From Mesorhizobium onobrychidis (GTDB lineage Bacteria > Pseudomonadota > Alphaproteobacteria > Rhizobiales > Rhizobiaceae), in the NCBI RefSeq assembly GCF_024707545.1, contig NZ_CP062229.1, forward strand, positions 4,879,501-4,943,500: a DNA stretch of 64,000 nt, read 5' to 3'. Made by a program: the position numbers and the translations under genes. Positions 7,979-16,236 of this stretch are shown piece after piece (position 1 is the stretch's first letter; the number at the start of each line of letters is the position of its first letter). The notes under the pieces were generated by a model. The model saw nothing but the letters and a program-made list of their open reading frames with translations. It was not told where the DNA came from and did not search any database.

Positions 7979-8448
7979 TTTCGACACTTCGCCAGGATAC
8001 AAAACGCTGCTTCTCTGCTTCCAGATCTTAGCTCGTTGCCGTCGAACCGTTCGTCCCAGAAGTCGTTGTCTGCTATGTAGTCATCCGCCTTTCGCTCACC
8101 GAAGGTGCGGCTGATGCTTGCCTTCGTAACGGTCTCAGTATCACAAACGCTAGAAAGCGCGGACAGCACAACACCTCTCAGCTCTGCAGACTCAAGGTGA
8201 GCTAGGGTTGGTCTTCCTTGTTGACTCACAGCGCTCCCTTTTACAACAGCACGACTTATGCCTTTCTCCCTAGCGTAGTCTGAAATCTCTTGCGCCACAG
8301 ATGCGTACCCTGCCGGGCGGCTTCCTTTGGGAAGTCGCACAGTAACATCCGCGTTGATAATTATCGGCCCATCTTCGTCAGGCACATCGACGTCGACCAT
8401 AACCACGCGATCCCCACCAACGGTGAGACCTAACCATCTCTTTGGCAA
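7975..8448 (-). CDS. RNase H-fold-like protein coupled to the kinase-lobe gene
   Basis: The 157-aa protein starts MPKRWLGLTVGGDRVVMVDV and contains VVKGSAVSQQGRPTLAHLES followed by AELRGVVLSAL. This beta-beta-alpha layout with an alternating early strand and a late E-x-RG motif resembles RuvC/RNase H-fold (DUF3010-like) proteins. The conserved tail has RTFGERKADDYIADNDFW and REAAFCILA. The role is unknown. I recall such proteins next to Hanks kinases in rhizobial accessory regions, but could not check. The stop overlaps the kinase-lobe start by ATGA, so the pair is one operon. Confidence 0.6.
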   Translation of the reverse strand: MPKRWLGLTVGGDRVVMVDVDVPDEDGPIIINADVTVRLPKGSRPAGYASVAQEISDYAREKGISRAVVKGSAVSQQGRPTLAHLESAELRGVVLSALSSVCDTETVTKASISRTFGERKADDYIADNDFWDERFDGNELRSGSREAAFCILAKCRK

Positions 8449-8768
8449 ATCTACCCCTCTCTCTGGCGCGTTACCCTAGTACTCGTCATCGGGCCGAATC
8501 TTTACCGAGGAAGATATTCCGCTGGTGAGCCTACAAGCAAGCTCAACAAACCGTTCGACCGCTACGGTCTCTGTTAATCCGAAAGGGATTAATTACTTAT
8601 GAGTAACTTAGAACGCGCCGCGGCGCGACCGCACAGCCGTGCCCACACCTTCGAACGCGCCGTGGCGCGCACGCACAGGCTTGCGCGAATGGTGAGTTTA
8701 ATGACGGCAAAGCGGCCATACGCGGGCGCAAACAACCGAGGCGCGGATCTAGGAACCATCATAGGCGA
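8449..8768. other. intergenic stretch with a repeated GC-rich palindrome
   Basis: No convincing gene. A GAACGCGCCG(C/T)GGCGCG motif occurs twice (8611-8627 and 8652-8668); the first contains the perfect palindrome CGCGCCGCGGCGCG. A plus-strand frame starting at 8599 with an Arg/Ala-rich product runs through it but looks non-coding. The upstream region of the RNase H-like gene lies at the left side. Confidence 0.4.
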
Positions 8769-9245
8769 CTACCGTTCTGATGCGCGGCCGGTTTTCTCCA
8801 TCCTTCCAGCCGCTTTCCTCGATGCCCGCCCGCCGAAAAGGCGCGGCGGGCTTTTTGCAGGTATATGAGCTAGCTCGTCTGAGTCTGGTCCGGCTTCTGC
8901 CGATCGTTGGCAGGGCTCAATCGCTTGCTGTTTACGCTCCCGCTGGGTTTCAATCTCTTCAGGTTCTTTGTCGTCGATCTTGGCTGTCTCGCTGTCGGCC
9001 TCGCCGACTGCGCGAAGCAGTTCGTCCAGCTTGGCGTGCAGCGCCTGCGTATCGCGATGCTCGGCGCGCTGGATGAACAGCGTCATTGCCCACGTCGCCA
9101 GTGTCGCTAAGGCGTGCCAATCGAAGCTGCGTCGATCAAAGATCAGCCAGAGAGCGGCGTAGGCGAAAAAGATCAGGAATGCCTGCGGGCGCGATGCCAG
9201 CGTACCAATGTGGGTGATGGCCTTCCTGACCTGATTGGTTGACAT
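8769..9245 (-). CDS. low-affinity iron permease family protein
   Basis: The 158-aa product has an N-terminal pattern of this small membrane family: a hydrophobic helix (AFLIFFAYAALWLIFD), a second hydrophobic segment (ALATLATWAMTLFIQRAEHRDTQAL) and the conserved HAKLDELLRA. Family members are annotated as low-affinity Fe2+ permeases, though transport function in bacteria is thin. The C-terminal third is charged and variable (EPEEIETQRERKQQ) and could extend past the natural family end. It acts in the inner membrane. No coupled partner gene is seen. Confidence 0.75.
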   Translation of the reverse strand: MSTNQVRKAITHIGTLASRPQAFLIFFAYAALWLIFDRRSFDWHALATLATWAMTLFIQRAEHRDTQALHAKLDELLRAVGEADSETAKIDDKEPEEIETQRERKQQAIEPCQRSAEAGPDSDELAHIPAKSPPRLFGGRASRKAAGRMEKTGRASER

Positions 9246-9267
9246 TTCCTAGACGCCTCCTATCCGG

Positions 9268-9453
9268 TCAGGAATCGAGTTCGAGTGGTTCGTGTCCCGG
9301 CTGCTCATGCCAGATCACCTGCCGCAGATCGCGCCTGTCGACCAGCTGTCCGCAGGTGGGGCAGGCGTAAAAATGCTCCTGTTCGGTCGCAGGCTCGCTT
9401 CCCTCGTGGCGTCGCCCGGTGATCGGCGGGCCGAGGTCTGACAACTTCGTCAC
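9268..9453 (-). CDS. small zinc-ribbon protein
   Basis: The GTG start at 9453 overlaps the TGA of the DUF3606 frame (GTGA), implying coupling. The 61-aa product contains HFYACPTCGQLVDRRDLRQV plus IWHEQPGH, a one-sided CxxC with downstream histidines that could bind zinc. A remnant of the same family (HFYTCPSCGQ) lies at 18676-18735. Function unknown. Confidence 0.6.
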   Translation of the reverse strand: MTKLSDLGPPITGRRHEGSEPATEQEHFYACPTCGQLVDRRDLRQVIWHEQPGHEPLELDS

Positions 9454-9636
9454 CGGCGAAGCTTCTTCGCCTCGCGTTCGAGCGTGGCGCGTTCGTTGCC
9501 GTGCCGCCTGATCAGGTCGCGCACTTCTTCCGGCGTGAGATGCATCGTCCCTGGCGAAATAGTCGATCTCGTAGTCTTCCTCGGCGGAGACCCGGTTGCG
9601 GTCACGGAAATCGCGCTTGGTCTTGTCGTCGGTCAT
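9450..9636 (-). pseudogene. DUF3606 small protein gene with a one-base frameshift
   Basis: The frame from ATG 9636 reads MTDDKTKRDFRDRNRVSAEE plus DYEIDYFARD. After one extra base near 9546 the next frame continues MHLTPEEVRDLIRRHGNERA and ends at TGA 9450-9452. Joined, they make a standard 61-residue DUF3606 protein. As written, translation runs on into an unrelated frame through the zinc-ribbon gene. It may be a real mutation or a sequencing insertion. Confidence 0.75.
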
Positions 9637-10034
9637 GGCTGTTCCTCCTGGTGAAAAGGAAACAGCGATCCGGGGCGGAATGTTCCACTTTGCTTATTCA
9701 AGCGAGAGCTAAGGGAACTGAAACAACCATGCTGGCCGCTATGCCGGCTGTTAAGGAAGCCTGAAGAACAACCCCATTTGACCGCGCAATCACGCGGCCG
9801 GGCCCAGACGCCAGGTATTAGGCCGTGAACTCATTAAATCGAGGCTGACAAGAAATGCACGAGCTTCCGGTCTCCAAGACCGTCACCGACACCGCTAGCG
9901 CGGTCCACTACGACGTCGTCACCAAGTTACTGTCGCCGATGGGCCAACAGTGAAAGTGACGGGCGGGTAGAACGTGGGCGCTTGCTGAAATGAGTGCATA
10001 AGCGACATTTTCTGTCGGCCTCAGGTTGACGCGA
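9637..10034. other. intergenic stretch containing an IS-like left end
   Basis: Upstream of 9820 I see only the promoter region of the DUF3606 gene (minus strand). At 9821-9841 lies the inverted-repeat sequence described separately. From there to the cyclase stop at 10035 there is only a 32-codon frame at 9855-9953 (MHELPVSKTVTDTASAVHYD...), which has no clear ribosome binding site and may be a gene scrap. Confidence 0.4.
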
Positions 10035-13000
10035 TCATTGGAGAAGCGCGCTGCGGGTTTCTTCGACCCAACCGTCCGCTTCTATCTCTTTGAAAAGTTT
10101 AAGAGCGCTGTGTAGCAGTCCCTCGGCTTTATCTCTTTCAGTCGCGAGTTCAAATTTGCCAAAAGCAAGCAGGCTCTGGGCGAGTTCGGGCCGGGACTGG
10201 ATTTTCTGAAGAACGTCAATACTTCGACGGAACTGCCCGTCGGCCGATTGGCGATCGCCGTTGGCCTCGTAGGCCTGGCCGAGTGCGCGGTGAGCAGCGC
10301 CGATCTCAAGCCTTGCAGTGACGCGCTCCGCGAGCTCCAACGCGCGTTCCGCGGATTGCAATCCCGCTGCAGCATCGCCTTCGGCAAGGTGCAATTGGCT
10401 CAGTGCGATATGCGGATAAATTTTGCAGAAATCGAAATCTAGGCGGCGCGCCGCCGTCTTCATTGCCGGCTCCAAAAAGGCTCGGGCATCGGAAATACGG
10501 TTTAACTTCAAACAGGCGATGGCGGCCCAACCCGAAGCCCATAATACGACGTTCCATCTCCCGTTTTCCCAAGCTGTCGATAAGTTCTCGTCGACAACCC
10601 GGACTGCGCGGTGCCAAAGCCCCTTATAAAACCAAGGCTCCGCTTCCATCGCAAACCACGAGCGCACATCCAAGTTGTGGGTGGACGCTGCAATCTCTCG
10701 GGCCATCTCCGCGAACTGCAGAGACCGGTCCAGCCTGCCGGCGCGAGCATTGTTGCAGCGGCCGGCGCCTGCAGCGAAATTACCGAGCTCTTCCAGAGCT
10801 CCGACTTGCTTCAAGAGCTTGACGGCCTTTTCGATCTTCCCGAGCGATTCCACAAGCCGTCCGGTATTACCCAGGAAGTAGGCGTAGCGACACGCGACTT
10901 CGGCCTGGAGCGCCGCGTCCCCCAAACCGGCATGTCGCTCTGCACTGACCAGCAAGGACTCTTCCAGCCAATCAACTCCTTTGTAGGACTGCAGGCGTGC
11001 TAAAGCAGCGATGTCTCCGTCAGCAAACGCGATGGCTTTGTCGACTTGGTGAAGCGCTTCGGCACGCTCTTCTTTGGTCGCGTTAGACCAACCACACCTG
11101 ATTCGCGCCAGGAATGTCTCAAGGTAGGATTGCCGGTAAACCGCTGTGTCTGGAAGATGTTCAAGAGCGTGGATGGCGCGCCGGTAATGCTCGGCCGCCT
11201 CCCAACCAGCTGATCGGCTCTCGGCTTTCGCCGCAGCCAGAAGCCGGCAATTCAGGACCTCTTCCCACGCATGCGCACATTCGTAATGATGCGCCAGCAA
11301 TGCGGGATCGTTGTCCAGCGACTGGCTGAGCGCACCCGCGACTCGCTTGTGCAGCTCTCTCCTCGTATCACGAAGCAAGCTGCTATAGGCAGCATCCTGA
11401 AGAAGCGCGTGCTTGAAGACGTAAGTCGCTCCCGAGGCGGTTTGGCGGGAGACCAGCAGCCCGGCCTCTACCAACGCGTCCAGAGCATTCTGGAGCGCAG
11501 CTCTGTTCAGGTCGCATATGTGCCCGAGGAGCTCGGTCGTGAACTCGCGACCAATCGCAGCTGCGGTCTGAATGACCGGCTTTCCCGTGGCCAGCCGGTC
11601 GAGCCGGGCCATAAGCAGATCCTGAAGCGATGCGGGCACATCCAGCTTGAATTCACCAGTGGCAGTTGGTTTGCCGCTTCGTGCCTCGATGAGTGTCCGA
11701 GCCATCTCCTCAAGAAAAAGCGGGATGCCATCGCTCCGATTGACAATCTCCTCAACTAGGCGCTCCGGAAGCAAGTCATCGTTTGAAAGCGAATTTAGCA
11801 TTTTCTCGCACTCACGCTTGCTGATGCGATTCAACATCAGCGTCGTGACATGAGGCTGATCCGACCAGGCCACGCGGATGCCGGGGCGAGAGGTGACCAG
11901 CAGCAGAACCGGCAGGGTCTCTACCCTGTCGACCAGCCTGCTGAGAAATTCGAGCGTGGACTGGTCGCACCACTGCAAGTCCTCGAAGATGAGAACCGAG
12001 GGGCCGTTGGCGCAGGAGTCTTCCACGAGGCCCGCAAGCACGTCATAGGTTCGCTCGGTCTGTTGGGCCGCATCGAGGCTCGGCGACCCCTCTCCTCCAT
12101 TCTTCGGTATTGAGAGAAAGGTAGCGAGGACCGCCAATTGCTCCTTGGTGCCGTGAGCGGACATCCGGAGCATCGCAGCAAGCCTCCTCAACTTTTCGCC
12201 AGGATCGAGGTCCAGCCGAATGTCGGCCGCCTGCTCAAGCTGCATGGCCAAAGGGTGAAACGCTCGGTCCGTGTGAGAGGGCGAGCACTGGTACGTCAGA
12301 CGCGTATGCGGCCGGTCGAGGAGGCCGGCCCGCAAGGCCTCGCAAAGCCGGGACTTGCCGATGCCGGGCTCGCCCGAAATGAGGACGACCTGGCCTTCTC
12401 CTGCTTCTGCCTGCTGAAATCGTTTCATAAGCAGTTCCACCTCATCGTCACGCCCGATCAGCGGTGTACGAAGTCCGCCGTGCAGCGCCTCGAAGCGCGT
12501 CTCCTTGGGCTCTTTGCCGCTCACGCACCAAGCACGCACGGGCTCCGCAAATCCCTTCAAGGACTGCTCGCCAAGATCGGTTGTCTTGAACAGATTGCCG
12601 AGCAGCTTCCGCGTGCTCGACGCGACCACCACAGTCCCGGGCTCCGCGACGCTTTGCAGGCGCGCCGCCAGATTCGGCGTTTCGCCGACCACAGCTTGCT
12701 CACGTGCCGTACCTGCGCCGGTCGTTTCACCGACCATTACAAGGCCGGTTGCGATGCCGACACGAGCTGCAAGGGGCCGTCCTACTGCGGTGTCCAACGT
12801 TGCCACTGCCGATGTTAGTTCGAGACCCGCCTGGACGGCGCGCTCAGCATCATCCTCATGGGCGCGCGGCCAGCCGAAATAGATCAGGACCCCATCGCCC
12901 ATAAACTTGGCGATGTGCCCATCCCATCGCGCGACGACTTTTGTGCAGCTTTCGTGATACACACGGATTGCGTTGGCTAGGTCCTCGGGGTCGAATTCCA

Positions 13001-13316
13001 CCGAGAGAGGCGTCGAACCCACGAGGTCACAGAACATCACCGTGAGCTGGCGGCGTTCGGCTGACACTTCCTCCGGGGACCTAGCACGCGCGACGGGTTC
13101 CGCGACAACTTCCTCATGCTGCGCATTGTGGGTCTGTGAAAGGACGGCGATTGCATCGAGAAGCCTCCGGCGATCGCCGACCGTGGCAACGCCCATCTCC
13201 TTGAGGTCCTCCCCCGTTAAGCTTGGCAGCACATCGCGATCGATTTTGTTCCTGGCGAACGCTTCCGCGTACTCCCCAAAACCTTGGCCCTCCAGCCACT
13301 CGGCGATATCGTGCAT
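10035..13316 (-). CDS. SAM domain - class III nucleotide cyclase - AAA/STAND ATPase - TPR protein
   Basis: This is a 1093-aa cytoplasmic multidomain signalling protein. Residues 1-60 form a SAM-like helical domain (GFGEYAEAFARNKIDRDVL). Residues 88-265 form a class III adenylate/guanylate cyclase: metal Asp97 in MFCDLVGST and Asp141 in FMGDGVLIYFG, with NLAARLQ carrying the transition-state Asn and Arg. At 286-600 lies an AAA/STAND ATPase with Walker A GEPGIGKS (315-322) and Walker B VLIFEDLQW. The rest is TPR-like helices (AGLQSAERALELAERV). Cyclase residues look complete, so cAMP synthesis gated by ATPase and TPR sensing is plausible. Such proteins are numerous in Mesorhizobium and Bradyrhizobium. 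Confidence 0.9.
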   Translation of the reverse strand: MHDIAEWLEGQGFGEYAEAFARNKIDRDVLPSLTGEDLKEMGVATVGDRRRLLDAIAVLSQTHNAQHEEVVAEPVARARSPEEVSAERRQLTVMFCDLVGSTPLSVEFDPEDLANAIRVYHESCTKVVARWDGHIAKFMGDGVLIYFGWPRAHEDDAERAVQAGLELTSAVATLDTAVGRPLAARVGIATGLVMVGETTGAGTAREQAVVGETPNLAARLQSVAEPGTVVVASSTRKLLGNLFKTTDLGEQSLKGFAEPVRAWCVSGKEPKETRFEALHGGLRTPLIGRDDEVELLMKRFQQAEAGEGQVVLISGEPGIGKSRLCEALRAGLLDRPHTRLTYQCSPSHTDRAFHPLAMQLEQAADIRLDLDPGEKLRRLAAMLRMSAHGTKEQLAVLATFLSIPKNGGEGSPSLDAAQQTERTYDVLAGLVEDSCANGPSVLIFEDLQWCDQSTLEFLSRLVDRVETLPVLLLVTSRPGIRVAWSDQPHVTTLMLNRISKRECEKMLNSLSNDDLLPERLVEEIVNRSDGIPLFLEEMARTLIEARSGKPTATGEFKLDVPASLQDLLMARLDRLATGKPVIQTAAAIGREFTTELLGHICDLNRAALQNALDALVEAGLLVSRQTASGATYVFKHALLQDAAYSSLLRDTRRELHKRVAGALSQSLDNDPALLAHHYECAHAWEEVLNCRLLAAAKAESRSAGWEAAEHYRRAIHALEHLPDTAVYRQSYLETFLARIRCGWSNATKEERAEALHQVDKAIAFADGDIAALARLQSYKGVDWLEESLLVSAERHAGLGDAALQAEVACRYAYFLGNTGRLVESLGKIEKAVKLLKQVGALEELGNFAAGAGRCNNARAGRLDRSLQFAEMAREIAASTHNLDVRSWFAMEAEPWFYKGLWHRAVRVVDENLSTAWENGRWNVVLWASGWAAIACLKLNRISDARAFLEPAMKTAARRLDFDFCKIYPHIALSQLHLAEGDAAAGLQSAERALELAERVTARLEIGAAHRALGQAYEANGDRQSADGQFRRSIDVLQKIQSRPELAQSLLAFGKFELATERDKAEGLLHSALKLFKEIEADGWVEETRSALLQ

Positions 13317-13506
13317 AGCCGTTCCTCGACTGGCTACGGTCCGTTCTAAATGAGCGTCATTCCTAGTTCGCGCTATGTCGGCCGCAAGTCAATTGTCTCC
13401 GTCGGACCGGCTCACTGTCAGTTCCAAATTGGTGCTAACCCCGGAACGCAGGACGAGGCCTTGAGTGGGGAGCTGATGTGGTCCTCGTCCGTAAGTGGGT
13501 CCGAGC

Positions 13507-14256
13507 ATGCGATATAAACTTAGCGACTCTGAATGGCGCGTCATTGCGCCGATGCTCCCGAACAAGGCACGCGGCATTCCCCGTGTCGACGACCGGCGCA
13601 TTCTCAACGGCATCTTCTGGGTCTTGCGATCGGGTGCGCCGTGGCGCGATCTGCCAAAGAACTATGGTCCCCATACGACCTGTTACAATCGCTTCGTTCG
13701 CTGGCGGCGGGCTGGCGTCTGGGATCAGATCATGGATATGCTGGCTGCCAGCCATGATGCGGCGGTGCAGATGATCGACACGTCAGTCGTTCGGGTCCAC
13801 CAGCACGGGGCCTGCATAGCGAATAACCGCGATCAACAAATGGGCCGTTCACGCGGTGGGCTGACAAGCAAGATTCACGCCGTCGTGGACGCCAATGGTC
13901 TGCCGGTGCGCATTGGTCTTACGTCCGGTGAGGCTCACGACAACCGGCTGTGTTCGGTTCTCCTAAGCGGGCTGCATCCACACACGATGCTGCTAGCTGA
14001 TCGCGGCTATGATGCGGATTGGATCAGGGAACTCATCAGCGCGAAGGGCGCCTGGGCCAATATACCGCCCAAGCGAAATCGCAAGGAGCCCATCTCTTTC
14101 AGTCCATATCTCTACCGAGCGCGCAATCTCGTCGAGCGGTTCTTCAATAAGATCAAGCAATGTCGTCGCATTGCCACCCGTTACGACAAACTCGCTGCAA
14201 ACTACCTCGCCTTCGTCAAGCTAGCATCCATCCAGCTTTGGCTGCGCGTTTTATGA
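13507..14256 (+). CDS. IS5-family (IS427 group) transposase
   Basis: The start is ATG 13507 (MRYKLSDSEWRVIAPMLPNK), the standard opening of this group; a GTG at 13495 would add four residues. The N-terminal DUF4096-like region has WVLRSGAPWRDLP. The DDE_Tnp core has MIDTSVVRVHQHG (first Asp), LLADRGYDADW (second Asp) and YRARNLVERFFNKIKQCRRI (Glu within the YREK-like region). At 249 aa the frame is intact. The right terminal repeat follows directly. Confidence 0.93.
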   Translation: MRYKLSDSEWRVIAPMLPNKARGIPRVDDRRILNGIFWVLRSGAPWRDLPKNYGPHTTCYNRFVRWRRAGVWDQIMDMLAASHDAAVQMIDTSVVRVHQHGACIANNRDQQMGRSRGGLTSKIHAVVDANGLPVRIGLTSGEAHDNRLCSVLLSGLHPHTMLLADRGYDADWIRELISAKGAWANIPPKRNRKEPISFSPYLYRARNLVERFFNKIKQCRRIATRYDKLAANYLAFVKLASIQLWLRVL

Positions 14257-14265
14257 GTTCACGGC

Positions 14266-15069
14266 CTAGAACAAGTCGAACGAGAACCTCTTCGAGATAC
14301 TCAAGCCGAAAGCGAATTGATCTTCGCTGCCAAACTTAACAATCGGCGAATCGGCGGCGTCGCCCACAAGCTTACTGTACGATGCCTTTGCGTTCAAAAA
14401 CCAGGTCGGCCGAAATTCATATCTTGCAAGCCCCCTGATACCCACGCTCTTAAAGCCACCGCCTGGATCAAAGGCGTCAACTCTGAAGCCTGTGTTAGCG
14501 GATTCTCGAGCCGAAACTCCGAAATAGCTGTCCATATAGTCGGCTGAAGCAACTGTCGCGAAAGGTCCCAATTTGAGCTCGAGCTCAGGCGTAGGCCGGG
14601 CCACCGCGTTCACGCCGAATTCACCCACGACACCGTCAGCACCCCCGAAAGCATAGCGAGCCTCTCCCCAAACCTCCGCGTTGGTCCATTCATAGCTGGC
14701 CCGCAAACCAGCTTCGAATGTAGCGTCGACATCATCAAGCCCGGACAGGTCTGGATCATCGCTGACGTCCCGATCAGAGGTGTAGTTGAAGGACGGACCG
14801 ATCGCGAATCCGCCTGCCTGAGCCTCTGGGCTACCGATTGCAAACAAACCGGGGATGGCGAGATAGCCGAAGCCGATCACTGGCCACGGCCAAATCTCAT
14901 AATCCTTTGAACCTTCGTATTCAGGCTGAATTATTCCGCCAAGGCCGAGTTCAATGACAACGTCGACATCAGTCTGCGGCGCCTGATCCACTCCTGAATT
15001 GTCGGCTGACCAGGCGGGCGTCACAAGGAGTACGGTTGCAGCAACCACGCTGAGGCCAATTTTGATCAA
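14266..15069 (-). CDS. MipA/OmpV family outer-membrane protein
   Basis: The 267-aa product starts at a TTG (15069), chosen because GGTGG lies six bases upstream and it gives a clean signal peptide (IKIGLSVVAATVLLVTPAWSA). The mature part has the MipA/OmpV pattern: early VVIELGLGGIIQPEYEGSKD, then alternating beta strands ending in FAFGLSISKRFSFDLF with a terminal Phe typical of beta-barrel insertion. MipA relatives are outer-membrane proteins linked to murein hydrolase scaffolding or small-molecule passage. The TAG stop coincides with the outer edge of the IS terminal repeat. Confidence 0.82.
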   Translation of the reverse strand: MIKIGLSVVAATVLLVTPAWSADNSGVDQAPQTDVDVVIELGLGGIIQPEYEGSKDYEIWPWPVIGFGYLAIPGLFAIGSPEAQAGGFAIGPSFNYTSDRDVSDDPDLSGLDDVDATFEAGLRASYEWTNAEVWGEARYAFGGADGVVGEFGVNAVARPTPELELKLGPFATVASADYMDSYFGVSARESANTGFRVDAFDPGGGFKSVGIRGLARYEFRPTWFLNAKASYSKLVGDAADSPIVKFGSEDQFAFGLSISKRFSFDLF

Positions 15070-15425
15070 AACCTTCCACCTTCGGACGCTAGATATCGTT
15101 CCACTGCATGGTGAAGTATCAACCAAGATGCTGCAAGCGAAATTGGCTATCAGCAACCGCGTCGTGTGGCCGAATTTTGGAGTTCGTGGGCGAACAGATC
15201 GAGGCATAGCTTAAACACAACCTCGGCCCGTCGTGATTATCACTGGGGCCGCGCCGACGCGGCCTATCTCAAAAGGGCTGGGTGGTGATCCGGCATGACC
15301 AAGGCAAAAGCTGTCTGAAATGGGTGTCAAAAGCCCCAAATCCGTCACTCGATCGTGATGGAATAGAACCGAGCGCAATGTTGTTGACCGATTGCGGGGG
15401 AACCCACGGAAGGGAGACAACCCTT

Positions 15426-15584
15426 ATGCCCAGTCACATCACAATCGCAGTCTTGCTCATGATCCTAACCGGTGCCGCCGGGTGCATGACCAGCAATGGA
15501 GCGCAGCATTCCACGACACAGACCACAAACGGTGGCAGCAGTAGCCCCGGCGGTAGCGGCGGCATGGGCGGCGGCGGCTACTAA
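15426..15584 (+). CDS. small Gly/Ser-rich lipoprotein
   Basis: The ATG at 15426 follows AAGGGAGACAACCCTT. The 52-aa product has a lipoprotein signal (VLLMILTGAAGC, Cys20) and a mature part that is Ser/Thr then Gly-rich (GGSGGMGGGGY). It is expected to be lipid-anchored in the envelope. Role unknown. Confidence 0.6.
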   Translation: MPSHITIAVLLMILTGAAGCMTSNGAQHSTTQTTNGGSSSPGGSGGMGGGGY

Positions 15585-15903
15585 GGCGAATGTGACGCGG
15601 ACGGCGCTCCACGCGTCTGTGCGGCGGCTTACCTGACGCTGCCGGTGGTGATATTTCAAGGAGAACGGCATGCCGATCTGGCTGGTTCTAATTCGGGTCA
15701 CTTGGCCTCACCGTGCCTACCACTTCAGGCGGCCCGGCAGCCAATTGGGGGGACCAGTCGGCCGTCGGGCCTAACCGACGGGCGGGGGACGTTCGCCGGC
15801 TGGGGTTTAATCATCGCCACCTTCATAAGTTGCAACTAATTTAGTAAAATGATCGTGTTTCGTTCCCCTAGCAGCCAGATCGACCGGACCTATAGTCGAA
15901 TCC
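15585..15903. other. mostly non-coding stretch with one tiny possible gene
   Basis: The only candidate is a 34-codon frame at 15670-15774 (MPIWLVLIRVTWPHRAYHFR...) preceded by a good AAGGAGAA six bases before the ATG. It is basic and aromatic, and resembles short rhizobial proteins in style only. Around 15761-15784 an imperfect GTCGG/CCGAC hairpin is visible. Confidence 0.35.
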
Positions 15904-16038
15904 GTGCGTAAACGAGTGAGTACCGGCGCTGACCGGCTGGCGTTCATTCCACCAATGTTGCCAACCCTGGTTGCGAAGCCACCCGAGGGGGATGGCTGGA
16001 TTCACGAGGTCAAGCTCGACGGCTACCGGTCGCAGATC
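15904..16038 (+). pseudogene. second LigD-type DNA ligase stub
   Basis: About 45 residues (FIPPMLPTLVAKPPEGDGWI then HEVKLDGYRSQI) match the N-terminal edge of an ATP-dependent DNA ligase adenylation domain, including the lysine motif KLDGYR. The similarity ends abruptly after RSQI and the frame continues in unrelated sequence. It is homologous to the stub at 299-718 but in the opposite orientation, and not an exact copy. Confidence 0.7.
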
Positions 16039-16236
16039 GCACGCACCGCTGTCACGATGCAACGACGTCAATACAGCGAGAGCAATTCGCACTCCGAGTT
16101 CCTCGTGTCGTCAGGCAGTTATCCATCCGGCCCTAGGGTCAAAACCCAACGGAAGATCAGTTGACTTTGGGCCGCAACGGCTCATCCTTGATTTGTTGGC
16201 CTACCTTTCCGACCAACTTTTGATAGGGAGGAAGCA

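Larger units (their letters stand above)
9821..14266. mobile_element. possible IS5/IS427-type element with cyclase-ATPase cargo
   Basis: The terminal sequences match in inverted orientation: 9821-9841 starts GGCCGTGAACTCATTAAA and the complement of 14247-14266 starts GGCCGTGAACTCATAAAA (first 14 bases identical, 17 of 18 overall). The flanks share TA (9819-9820 and 14267-14268). Inside are the transposase next to the right end and the 1093-aa cyclase-ATPase gene. Plain IS427 elements are under 1 kb, so either this is a passenger-carrying unit or two independent IS ends happen to flank the gene. Confidence 0.45.

Noticed and set aside
8599..8868. 89-codon plus-strand frame beside the iron-permease gene
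   Set aside because: Arg/Ala-rich, runs through a palindromic repeat and overlaps the permease gene on the other strand.
13455..13475. Possible left end of the IS5-type element just upstream of its transposase (GGCCTTGAGTGG)
   Set aside because: Only a few of the first bases match the right end; the match at 9821 is far better. Kept as the alternative reading only.
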